From assembly GCA_030527325.1 (NCBI GenBank), contig JAUNBA010000012.1, positions 1-41,640 of the forward strand: DNA of 41,640 nucleotides, in the 5' to 3' direction. The notes under the pieces are model-generated. The model saw only the letters and a list, made by a program, of their open reading frames with translations. It had not been told where the DNA came from and ran no database searches. Position numbers and translations under genes: made by a program. Each line of letters starts with the position of its first letter. Position 1 is the first letter of the stretch. This document shows positions 6,722 through 14,269 of the stretch, piece by piece. This stretch comes from Slackia sp. Lineage in GTDB: Bacteria; Actinomycetota; Coriobacteriia; Coriobacteriales; Eggerthellaceae.

Positions 6722-8845
6722 ATGGTAACGGCGATCATAACGGCCATCGTGATCCTCGCGGTATCGGCCGTCGTCCTGTTTCTCTTCTATCGCTCGAAGT
6801 CGGTCGCTCCCGGCTCATCGGTCGCGAAGTCCGTTTCGTCCATCGGTACGGGCGAGCCCTTGCGCGTTCGCAAGGGGGAGTCGATGGCGGCTTCCGCCGG
6901 CGCGCACCAAAGCTCCAACAGCTCTTTGAAAGACCGTTTGAAGCCGCGCTATACGGCGCTTGCGGTGCTGATGGCGGGCATATTCGGCAGTTTGTCGGCC
7001 AAATTATGGAGCATGCAGATCCTGTCGTCGGACGAGTATCGTGCGAAGTCGGATGAAAACCAGCTCACCACCATCAAGACGCCCGCTCCGCGCGGTCGGA
7101 TCTACGACACCGAAGGCATCGTGATCGTCGATAACAAGATCACTCCGACGATCGTGGCCGATGCCGAAGTGGCCGAGGATCGCGCCGTGCTCATGCGCCT
7201 TTCCGCGTTGACCGGCATTCCCTATGCCGTCGTCAGGCAACGCATCCAGGATACGAACGGCGGCGCGCAGGCCCAGCGCGAGGTGTCATCCGATGCCAAG
7301 CCGCGCGACGTCGCGTTCATAGCGGAGCATCCCGATGCGTTTCCCGGCGTGAGCGTGCAGCGGCGCGCCAAGCGCGTCTATCCCTACAAGGGTCTCGCCG
7401 GCCAGGTTCTGGGCTATACCGGAACGGTGACCGACGCCCAGCTCGACGCTATTCCCGCGGGTCGTGATTACCAAAGTGGGGACGAGGTCGGGCAATCGGG
7501 CGTCGAATTGACCTATGACGGCTATCTGTTCGGGTCGCATGGCGCCAAGGTGGTCGTCTCCGACGTCGACGGAACGGTGCACGAGGTTCGCAGCGAGACG
7601 CCTCCCGCCCAGGGCAGCGATCTGTATCTGACCATCTCGGCCAAGGTGCAGAAAATCGCCGAAGAGGGCCTGCGCGAGCTTATCGCGCCCGACGGCGTCA
7701 TCGGCGCCGGCACGGGCACGTCGGGCGCCGTTGTGGCCATGGAGGTCGATACGGGCGATGTGATCGCCATGGCGAATTTCCCTCCGTTCGATCCGACTCA
7801 TTTCGTCGGGGGCGTTTCTCAGGAGGATTGGAATCGCTACAACGACAAAGAGTCGTCGGGCTCTCCTTTGCTGAACCGGTGCATAGCCGGCCAATATCCC
7901 GCGGCGTCCACGTTCAAGGCCTTCACCGGCATGGCGGGCTTGCACTACGGGTTCGCCGATTCGTCCCGTTCGTGGAACTGCGGAGGCGTTTGGACCGGAT
8001 TCGGCGAAAAGTATCCGCAGAAATGCTGGAAGGTCGAAGGACACGGTCCCATATCGTTTCGCCAGGCCATGGTCGTGTCGTGCGACACGGTGTTCTATGA
8101 GATAGCGAAGAATTTCTACGACGGCGCCACGACGCTCGGCATGGAGGCCATGCCCGATTACGTGAAGGAATTCGGATTCGGCCGCAAGACGGGCATCGAG
8201 CTCGACGGAGAAGGGGAGGGTGTGGTGCCTACCCCCGAGTGGAAGGCGAAGAACTGGGAAAACGCGCCCGAGCAAGGACAGTGGCAGCCGGGCGATATGT
8301 CGAATATGGCGATCGGCCAAGGCAACGTCATCGTGACCCCGTTGCAGATGGCGGTCGGCTATGCGGGTATTGCCACGGGCAAGCTTCCGAAGCCGAACCT
8401 TCTCAAGGAGGTGCGCAATTCCAGCGGCGAGAAGGTGGTGGGGCATACGCCCGAATTCACCGGGCAGCCTAATGCGCGCCAAGCCGAGCTCGACGCCATG
8501 CGCGATGCGCTGCGCGGCGTTGCCGAGGAGGACGCCTCCATCCCCGATCTTCTGTCGCAATACGATTACGAATGCGCCTGCAAGACGGGTACGGGCGAAT
8601 GGGCCGAACACGACGGCTATGCCTGGTTCGCCATGTATGCGCCCTACGATAATCCCAAGTATGTGGTGACGTGCGTCATCACGGAAGGCGGCGCGGGCGC
8701 ATCGGCCGCGGCGCCTATCGCGGCGAAGGTCATGGACGGCTGCGTGAAGTTGGGCGCGGGGTCGTTGGACACGCAGCTCACTCCTACCGAAGAAGTCAAG
8801 CGCTCCGTGCCGTATCGCGGAACCGGCGCGGGAAGGGTCGATTAG
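6722..8845 (+). CDS. mrdA: penicillin-binding protein 2 (elongasome transpeptidase)
   Basis: This 707-residue class B penicillin-binding protein cross-links peptidoglycan during elongation. The catalytic motifs are intact: STFK with nucleophile Ser396, the second motif Ser453-Cys-Asp455, and KTG starting at Lys621. The dimerisation segment with RGRIYD lies ahead of them. Unusually, there are two hydrophobic segments near the N-terminus, at about residues 3-23 and 78-97, separated by a polar linker; PBP2 normally has one. A strong AAGGAGG site at 6711-6717 supports the long form. An in-frame ATG at 6884 (residue 55), preceded by GGGGGAG, would give a conventional one-segment form. rodA follows after three bases. 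Confidence 0.95.
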   Translation: MVTAIITAIVILAVSAVVLFLFYRSKSVAPGSSVAKSVSSIGTGEPLRVRKGESMAASAGAHQSSNSSLKDRLKPRYTALAVLMAGIFGSLSAKLWSMQILSSDEYRAKSDENQLTTIKTPAPRGRIYDTEGIVIVDNKITPTIVADAEVAEDRAVLMRLSALTGIPYAVVRQRIQDTNGGAQAQREVSSDAKPRDVAFIAEHPDAFPGVSVQRRAKRVYPYKGLAGQVLGYTGTVTDAQLDAIPAGRDYQSGDEVGQSGVELTYDGYLFGSHGAKVVVSDVDGTVHEVRSETPPAQGSDLYLTISAKVQKIAEEGLRELIAPDGVIGAGTGTSGAVVAMEVDTGDVIAMANFPPFDPTHFVGGVSQEDWNRYNDKESSGSPLLNRCIAGQYPAASTFKAFTGMAGLHYGFADSSRSWNCGGVWTGFGEKYPQKCWKVEGHGPISFRQAMVVSCDTVFYEIAKNFYDGATTLGMEAMPDYVKEFGFGRKTGIELDGEGEGVVPTPEWKAKNWENAPEQGQWQPGDMSNMAIGQGNVIVTPLQMAVGYAGIATGKLPKPNLLKEVRNSSGEKVVGHTPEFTGQPNARQAELDAMRDALRGVAEEDASIPDLLSQYDYECACKTGTGEWAEHDGYAWFAMYAPYDNPKYVVTCVITEGGAGASAAAPIAAKVMDGCVKLGAGSLDTQLTPTEEVKRSVPYRGTGAGRVD

Positions 8846-8848
8846 CAT

Positions 8849-10048
8849 ATGGCGGGTTTCAACGAAATCGATCGCGTGCGCACGCCCGAAGGCGGCGTCG
8901 TCGGGTCGGGTTCTCCCGACGGCGCCGCCCGACGCAAAAGAGGGGTGTTCGACGCGATTCCGCGTTCGCTGCTCATCATAGTCGCCTGTCTGGTGGCCTA
9001 CGGCCTTTTGGTCGTATGGTCCGCCGTGCAGGGCAACGAGGACTATTCGTTTTCGCGGCAGGTCACAGGCGTCGGCATGGGTATCATCGCCATGATCGCG
9101 TTCTACCTTCTGGATTATCGCCAATTGGCGGGCTACACCACCTTTCTGCTCATCGTCAACGTCGCGCTGATCCTATCGCCTCATTTGCCTGTGATCGGCG
9201 TCGAGGCGAAAGGCGCCCAAAGCTGGATCAACGTCGGCATGCAGCTGCAGCCGGGAGAGTTCGCCAAGATTACGGTGATATTGCTCGACGCGAGCGTGCT
9301 TGCGCGCTACGGGGGCCGGCTCGACGATCCGCGCGAGTATTTGAAGGCGCTGGCCTATATCGCCGTTCCGTTTTTGTGCATCATGACCCAGCCCGACCTG
9401 GGAACGGGTCTGGTCTATCTGTTCATCGGCGCCATCGTGCTCATGATGGGCGGCGCCCGTTTGAAGTATCTGCTGATAACGTTGGGCGCGTTCGTGGCGG
9501 CGATCGTCGCCGTGTTCGCGATCGACGAGGTGTTCAAAAACGTCGCGGGCGAATACAAGCTTCTCAAGCAGTACCAGCGCAATCGCCTTCTGGTCTTTCT
9601 CGACCCCGATGCCGACACGTCGGGTGCGGGGTATAATCTCAACCAGGCCATGATCGCCATCGGTTCGGGCGGTCTGTTCGGCAAGGGCTTGATGAACGCG
9701 TCCCAATCCAGTCTCGGGTTCGTGCCCGAAGCGCCGACCGATTTCATCTTCTGCGTGCTGGCCGAGCAGTTCGGTTTCGCCGGCGCATTGGTGCTTCTCG
9801 GCCTGTACGTGGCGCTCATCATGGCTTGCATACGCATCGCGCGCAATGCGAGCGATCTGTTCGGAACGCTGATCGTCATGGGCGTCATCGGCATGTGGCT
9901 TTTTCAGATCCTCGAAAATATCGGCATGGATATCGGCCTTATGCCGGTTACGGGCATCCCGCTGCCCTTTATGAGCTACGGGTCATCGTTCATGCTGGTC
10001 AACTTCGCATTGCTCGGGTTGGTCGGATCGGTGTACGCCCATCGCTGA
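8849..10048 (+). CDS. rodA: peptidoglycan glycosyltransferase RodA
   Basis: This 399-residue SEDS-family polytopic membrane protein polymerises lipid II during elongation in a complex with PBP2. About ten membrane segments are seen. Family hallmarks include the GAQSWINVG stretch, QPDLGTGLVYLF, the loop GSGGLFGKGL, and the C-terminal TGIPLPFMSYGSS. It has a roughly 45-residue polar N-terminal extension before the first membrane helix. It starts three bases after mrdA, so the two partner enzymes are co-translated. RodA rather than FtsW is preferred because of the mre and mrdA context. Confidence 0.95.
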   Translation: MAGFNEIDRVRTPEGGVVGSGSPDGAARRKRGVFDAIPRSLLIIVACLVAYGLLVVWSAVQGNEDYSFSRQVTGVGMGIIAMIAFYLLDYRQLAGYTTFLLIVNVALILSPHLPVIGVEAKGAQSWINVGMQLQPGEFAKITVILLDASVLARYGGRLDDPREYLKALAYIAVPFLCIMTQPDLGTGLVYLFIGAIVLMMGGARLKYLLITLGAFVAAIVAVFAIDEVFKNVAGEYKLLKQYQRNRLLVFLDPDADTSGAGYNLNQAMIAIGSGGLFGKGLMNASQSSLGFVPEAPTDFIFCVLAEQFGFAGALVLLGLYVALIMACIRIARNASDLFGTLIVMGVIGMWLFQILENIGMDIGLMPVTGIPLPFMSYGSSFMLVNFALLGLVGSVYAHR

Positions 10049-10122
10049 CGGCGCCGGGCGAATGGCATGGCAACGAACGGCCGCATCGCGGCGGCCGACG
10101 ATGACGATAAGGGGGTCTTTCG

Positions 10123-11325
10123 ATGGGCTTGCCTATAGATGTGATGGCGGTATTCCAAGAGGCGACCGACGTGGAGGCGGCGCGCAGCGTGCCGCTTTGC
10201 GTGTCGGTGCTGCTCGACGATACGGCGCCTGCCGATCTGACGGCGTTCGTGCGTTCGTCGTTTGCGAGCGCGTCTCCTCAGGCGCGCGTTTCGATCAATT
10301 ATTTCTCGGACGATAACGTCGCCTTCGATCCGCGCAGCGATATGGCCGTCATAGCGGCAGGACGCACGCCCGCCGTCGGTTCCATCGCTGCGCGTATGCG
10401 CCAGGAAGGCATTCCGACGCTGGTCGTGACGACGCTTCCCGAAGCGGTCAAGGCCGCCTCGGCGGCGCAGGGGCATCCTATCCCCGAGGGCGATCTTGCC
10501 GCTCCGACGGTCGAGGACGGTTCGGTGATCATGCTTTCCCAGCCTATCCGTATCACCAAGGCGGATGCGGGCAAGGACATCGCCAGCCCGTTCGAGGGCT
10601 GCGACGGGTCGTTTTCGTTCGAGCCGATCGGCTTGGGCGCGGATGCGTCGTGCGAGCTCGCGCGTGCGATGGGCGAATGGGTGGTTGCCGCATTCAAATC
10701 GAAGCGCCTCGCGTTCGCGCAGGCGTTCGAGTTCGTTCGCAGGCCGCTTTCGCTCGAATCGGTGCGTTCCACCTCGCTTCAGAACGCAGGCGTCGGATTC
10801 GTCGCGTTCATTCCCGGAGCCGATCTGCCCATCATGACCCTCAATCAGGCGAAGATGGTGCTGCAGGTGGCGGCTGCATACGGCCAGCCTTTGACGGCGG
10901 AGCGCGTCAAGGAACTTGTGGCCGTGGTGGGCGGCGGATTCGCCTGCCGCGCGCTTGCGCGCCAGGCCGTCGGGGCGGTGCCTGCTCTCGGATGGGCGAT
11001 CAAGGCGGCGATAGGCTATGCGGGCACGTCGGCTATGGGCCATGCGGCCATCGAGTATTTCGAGCATGGCGGCAATATGGCGGGCCTTGCGGGCGTGATC
11101 GATGAAGCGCGCGAGGCGGCGGTATCCGCCGCCGACCGCACGCCTGCGGGCCGCGCGGTCAAGGATGCGGCGGCGACGGCGAAACGCCGTGCGCGCGCCG
11201 CCGTCGCCGAGCGTGCTAAAGAAACGCTTGCCCAAGCCCCTTCGCGGGCGGCGCGCTTCGCCCGCGGCGTGGCGGGCGCTGCTTCATCGGCAATCGGGTC
11301 CGCATCATCGCGCGCCGGACGATGA
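10123..11325 (+). CDS. DUF697-like membrane-associated protein in the shape operon
   Basis: This 400-residue protein has unknown function. Residues 1-220 look like a soluble alpha/beta region (for example SDMAVIAAGRTPAVGS and GIPTLVVTT). Residues about 225-325 resemble a DUF697 domain: FIPGADLPIMTLNQAKMV, then GQPLTAERVKEL and two small-residue hydrophobic stretches. The last 80 residues are an Ala/Arg/Ser-rich basic tail. DUF697 domains usually follow GTPase domains, but no P-loop is visible here. An AAGGGGG site precedes the ATG. It is 74 bases after rodA and 42 bases before the radical-SAM gene, so probably co-transcribed with shape genes. The DUF697 assignment is by pattern and moderate in certainty. 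Confidence 0.7.
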   Translation: MGLPIDVMAVFQEATDVEAARSVPLCVSVLLDDTAPADLTAFVRSSFASASPQARVSINYFSDDNVAFDPRSDMAVIAAGRTPAVGSIAARMRQEGIPTLVVTTLPEAVKAASAAQGHPIPEGDLAAPTVEDGSVIMLSQPIRITKADAGKDIASPFEGCDGSFSFEPIGLGADASCELARAMGEWVVAAFKSKRLAFAQAFEFVRRPLSLESVRSTSLQNAGVGFVAFIPGADLPIMTLNQAKMVLQVAAAYGQPLTAERVKELVAVVGGGFACRALARQAVGAVPALGWAIKAAIGYAGTSAMGHAAIEYFEHGGNMAGLAGVIDEAREAAVSAADRTPAGRAVKDAAATAKRRARAAVAERAKETLAQAPSRAARFARGVAGAASSAIGSASSRAGR

Positions 11326-11367
11326 CGCGGCGATCGCAGAAGCACGAATAAGACAAGGAATGAGGAT

Positions 11368-13248
11368 ATGACAGATCTGTGGCCTCGAATCGAGGGGCTT
11401 TTGCGCCAGGCAGGACGTTCCGTCGAACGCCCTGCCCGTTATTTGAACCACGAGTGGGGGTGTACGTACAAGCCCGACGCGCCCTATCGCTTTTGCATGG
11501 TCTACCCCGATACCTACGAACTCGGTCAGGCGAATCAGGCCGTGCGCATTCTGTGCAATTGCGTCAACGCGGTCGACGGCATGGCGGCGGAGCGCGCGTT
11601 TCTTCCTGCGGCCGATATGTGCGATTTGATGCGCAAGGAGGAAATCCCCGCGTTTTCCCTCGAGAGCTGCGCTCCTATCGCCGAGTTCGATGCGATCGGT
11701 GTCACGTTGCCGCACGAGCTGGCGGCGACCAATGTGCTCGAGTTCTTGGATCTTGCGGGCCTGGCGGTGCGTTCGGCCGATCGCGGTCAGAACGACCCCA
11801 TGGTGTTCGCTGGCGGTCCGTGCGCGTTCAATGCCGAGCCGTACGCCCCCTTCTTCGACGCCATCATGCTTGGCGAGGGCGAAGAATCCCTGCCTGAACT
11901 GCTGGCGCTGCATCGCTGCATGAAGGGCGAGGGCGCTTCGCGCGAGGATATGCTGCGCGCGATGGCCCGTCTCGATGGAGTCTATGTGCCGTCGTTGTAC
12001 GACGTCCTCGACGAAGAGGAGGCGCAGCGTCGCGGCGCCTGGGCGGTTCCGCGTTACGACGACGTGCCCGCCGTCGTGGAGAAGCGCCTGTGGGACGGCT
12101 TCGCCGAATCGGATGCATACGAGCCTATGATCGTTCCGTATACGGAGGTCGTCCATGACCGTTTGAACGTCGAGGTTCTGCGCGGCTGCACGCGCGGCTG
12201 CCGTTTCTGCCAGGCGGGCATGATGTATCGCCCCGTGCGCGAACGATCCGCCGACAATATCGTGTCGGCCGTGTGCCGCGGCCTTGCCGAAACGGGCTAT
12301 GACGAAGTGAGCCTCACGTCGCTTTCGTCGACCGACCATAGTCAGATCGAGGAGATTCTGCGCAGGCTCAATCGGGCATTGGAGGGCAAGGGAATCTCCG
12401 TCTCCATTCCCAGCCAGCGTCTCGATTCATTCGGCGTCGAGATGGCCGAGCTGGTGGCGGGCGGCAAGCGCGGCGGGCTGACATTCGCTCCCGAGGCGGG
12501 AACTCAGCGCCTGCGCGACGTCATCAACAAGGGCGTTACCGAAGACGACCTGTTCGGCGCGATCGATGCCGCGTTCGCGGCGGGGTGGCGCCGCTGCAAG
12601 CTGTATTTCATGATCGGGCTTCCTACCGAGACCGACGACGACATCAAGGGCATAGCGAGCCTTGCCCAGCGTGCGTACGATCGCGCGAAAAAAGCGGTGC
12701 CCGAAAACCAGCGCGGCAACGTGCGCGTGAGCATTTCGTGCGCCCTGTTCGTGCCGAAGGCGCAAACTCCCTTCCAGTGGGACGGGCAGATCGCGCCCGA
12801 AGAGGCGAAGCGACGCATCGACCTTCTGCGTCGTTCGGTGAAGTACCGCGCCGTCGACGTGCATTGGCACGAACCCGATGTTTCGCTGGTCGAAGCCATG
12901 ATGAGCCGCGGCGGTCGCGAAGTCGCCGACGTGGTGGAGCGGGCATGGCGTTCGGGCGCACGTTTCGATGCGTGGACCGAGCATTTCTCTCTCGACGGAT
13001 GGCGCGCCGCCTGCGATGCGTGCGGCGTCAGCATGGAGGGCATCGCTCAAGCGACCTACGATACGGATTACATTCCCCCTTGGTCCCATTTGTCGGCGGG
13101 CCTGTTCGTGAAATTCCTGCAGCGTGAGCGGAAACTCGCCCAACAGGAAAAGACCACGCCCGATTGCACGTTCGACCATTGCTCCGCATGCGGCGTATGC
13201 ATGGGGCTCGGTACCGCTATTCAAACCCAGGAGGCGCGTCATGGCTGA
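11368..13248 (+). CDS. B12-binding-type radical SAM protein, TIGR03960-like
   Basis: This 626-residue protein combines an N-terminal region resembling a cobalamin-binding fold (about residues 40-240) with a radical-SAM domain. The cluster motif is CTRGCRFC (Cys274, Cys278, Cys281). Near the C-terminus a further Cys group (CTFDHCSACGVC, about 608-619) could bind a second metal site. Size and layout match the TIGR03960 family, usually found next to or fused with a DUF2344 protein, exactly as here: the next gene overlaps by eight bases. The family has no established reaction that I can name. A GAGGAT site precedes the ATG. Confidence 0.88.
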   Translation: MTDLWPRIEGLLRQAGRSVERPARYLNHEWGCTYKPDAPYRFCMVYPDTYELGQANQAVRILCNCVNAVDGMAAERAFLPAADMCDLMRKEEIPAFSLESCAPIAEFDAIGVTLPHELAATNVLEFLDLAGLAVRSADRGQNDPMVFAGGPCAFNAEPYAPFFDAIMLGEGEESLPELLALHRCMKGEGASREDMLRAMARLDGVYVPSLYDVLDEEEAQRRGAWAVPRYDDVPAVVEKRLWDGFAESDAYEPMIVPYTEVVHDRLNVEVLRGCTRGCRFCQAGMMYRPVRERSADNIVSAVCRGLAETGYDEVSLTSLSSTDHSQIEEILRRLNRALEGKGISVSIPSQRLDSFGVEMAELVAGGKRGGLTFAPEAGTQRLRDVINKGVTEDDLFGAIDAAFAAGWRRCKLYFMIGLPTETDDDIKGIASLAQRAYDRAKKAVPENQRGNVRVSISCALFVPKAQTPFQWDGQIAPEEAKRRIDLLRRSVKYRAVDVHWHEPDVSLVEAMMSRGGREVADVVERAWRSGARFDAWTEHFSLDGWRAACDACGVSMEGIAQATYDTDYIPPWSHLSAGLFVKFLQRERKLAQQEKTTPDCTFDHCSACGVCMGLGTAIQTQEARHG

Positions 13249-13891
13249 TTTTCGTTTGCGTGTGACCTATCGCATGGCGGGACGCTTGGTGATGCTGTCT
13301 CATCTCGAAGTGGCGCGCGCCCTCGAGCGCATCGTCAGGCGCGCCGATCTTCCGTATGCGGTCAGCCAGGGGTTCTCGCCGCATATGAAGATGGCCTTCG
13401 GCGCGGCCCTTCCTGTGGGTGTGGGCGGCGAAGAGGAGATCTTCGATGTGCAGTTGACCGAGTATGTCGCGGCCGATGCCGCGCTTGCTCGCTTGCGGCA
13501 GGCGAGTTCGGCAGACCTGATGCCGATCGCTGCGCACTACATCACGAAAGACGATGCGGCGGCAAGCGTCGCCTATCCGTTCTCGACGTATCGGGCGTGT
13601 ATTGCTTTCGACGATGCCGACGCGGGCGATGATGAAGATTTGAAGCGTGCGGTTGCCTCCAGGCCCGTTCCTGCAAGCATAACCGTGGTGCGCAAGAAGA
13701 AAGAAAAGGTGCTCGTGCCTTCCGAATTCATCGTGGGCGATATGGTGCGTGACGGCTCCGTGCTCGAATTCACGCTCGAGGCGAAAAAGACAGGAAGCCT
13801 TCGTCCCGACGTGCTGCTCGATGCGATGCTCGAAAACAGCGGCTTGCATGCCGTTTCCGTCATGAGGATTCGTCAGGCCGCGCAGCGCTGA
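13241..13891 (+). CDS. DUF2344 / TIGR03936 radical-SAM-linked protein
   Basis: This 216-residue protein shows the hallmarks of DUF2344: FRLRVTYRMAGRLVMLSH at the N-terminus, then DLPYAVSQGFSPHMKMAFG and a leucine-rich pattern with PVGV. It is a known partner of TIGR03960 radical-SAM proteins and often fused to them, so a joint function, perhaps in RNA modification, is likely but unproven. The ATG at 13241 lies inside the last codons of the upstream gene (eight-base overlap) and is preceded by GGAGG. In many bacteria rng, rplU and rpmA follow this pair; here the operon ends. Confidence 0.86.
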   Translation: MADFRLRVTYRMAGRLVMLSHLEVARALERIVRRADLPYAVSQGFSPHMKMAFGAALPVGVGGEEEIFDVQLTEYVAADAALARLRQASSADLMPIAAHYITKDDAAASVAYPFSTYRACIAFDDADAGDDEDLKRAVASRPVPASITVVRKKKEKVLVPSEFIVGDMVRDGSVLEFTLEAKKTGSLRPDVLLDAMLENSGLHAVSVMRIRQAAQR

Positions 13892-13908
13892 TGCGTTTTT
13901 GCCCAGGA

Positions 13909-13938
13909 ACGCCCCTTGTTGCATCGCACGAGGGGCGT
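13909..13938 (+). terminator. hairpin ending the shape / radical-SAM operon
   Basis: An eight-base-pair stem (ACGCCCCT with AGGGGCGT) with a 14-base loop starts 18 bases after the DUF2344 stop codon. No T-run follows, so termination strength is uncertain. Confidence 0.45.
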
Positions 13939-13980
13939 CCGTGCATTTCTGTATGCATTGCGGTGTTTTCCCAGGTTAAT

Positions 13981-14036
13981 ACTATTCTCTTTTATGAATA
14001 GTCGAAACTGGAGAACGGGGCGCGTTTTTCTATTCA
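13981..14036. promoter_or_regulatory. cluster of TGAATAG / CTATTCA elements upstream of fdnG
   Basis: ACTATTC at 13981-13987 and GAATAGT at 13996-14002 form an inverted repeat with an eight-base centre. CTATTCA recurs at 14030-14036, and TATGAATAGT (13993-14002) is repeated exactly at 14179-14188. Repeated half-sites in an AT-rich promoter region suggest operator sites for a regulator of the formate dehydrogenase operon. The regulator is unknown. Confidence 0.45.
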
Positions 14037-14082
14037 ACTCATGAGCATTGCTGGACATATTCAGCTCTATTATCCTCTTACT

Positions 14083-14112
14083 TTGCATAAAATGCCGCCT
14101 GTCATTTATGAT
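14083..14112 (+). promoter_or_regulatory. candidate promoter of the fdn operon
   Basis: TTGCAT (14083-14088) and TATGAT (14107-14112) are separated by 18 bases. The leader to the GTG start would be about 150 bases and would include the distal TGAATAG element. TTGCATAAAA also occurs upstream of the [NiFe] hydrogenase operon. Confidence 0.35.
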
Positions 14113-14269
14113 GTGGCGAATCGCCGATTCATTCATAACGTTCGGCGCAATTTCATTGCTCTTTTTCGGTCGTTTCGGTATGAATAGTACTGAATCGGTA
14201 CCGGTTCGGATGTCGCGGCAGCGACGCGCGAACTGGCCCCGGTCGCAACGGCATAGGAAAGGAGCGCGT

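Larger units (their letters stand above)
13892..14269. other. upstream regulatory region of the formate dehydrogenase operon
   Basis: These 378 bases are clearly richer in A+T than the flanking genes. They contain a probable end hairpin of the previous operon (13909-13938), a set of TGAATAG elements in both orientations (13981-14187), and a candidate promoter at 14083-14112. A frame open through part of it (from 14048) gives an implausible hydrophobic leader and has no ribosome site, so I treat the region as non-coding. Confidence 0.6.

Noticed and set aside
14048..14269. An upstream ATG at 14048 as the start of fdnG
   Set aside because: It would put a hydrophobic, AT-rich, non-family leader before the Tat signal and has no ribosome site. 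The GTG at 14270 has GGAAAGGAG at proper distance and places TRRGFLK at the N-terminus.
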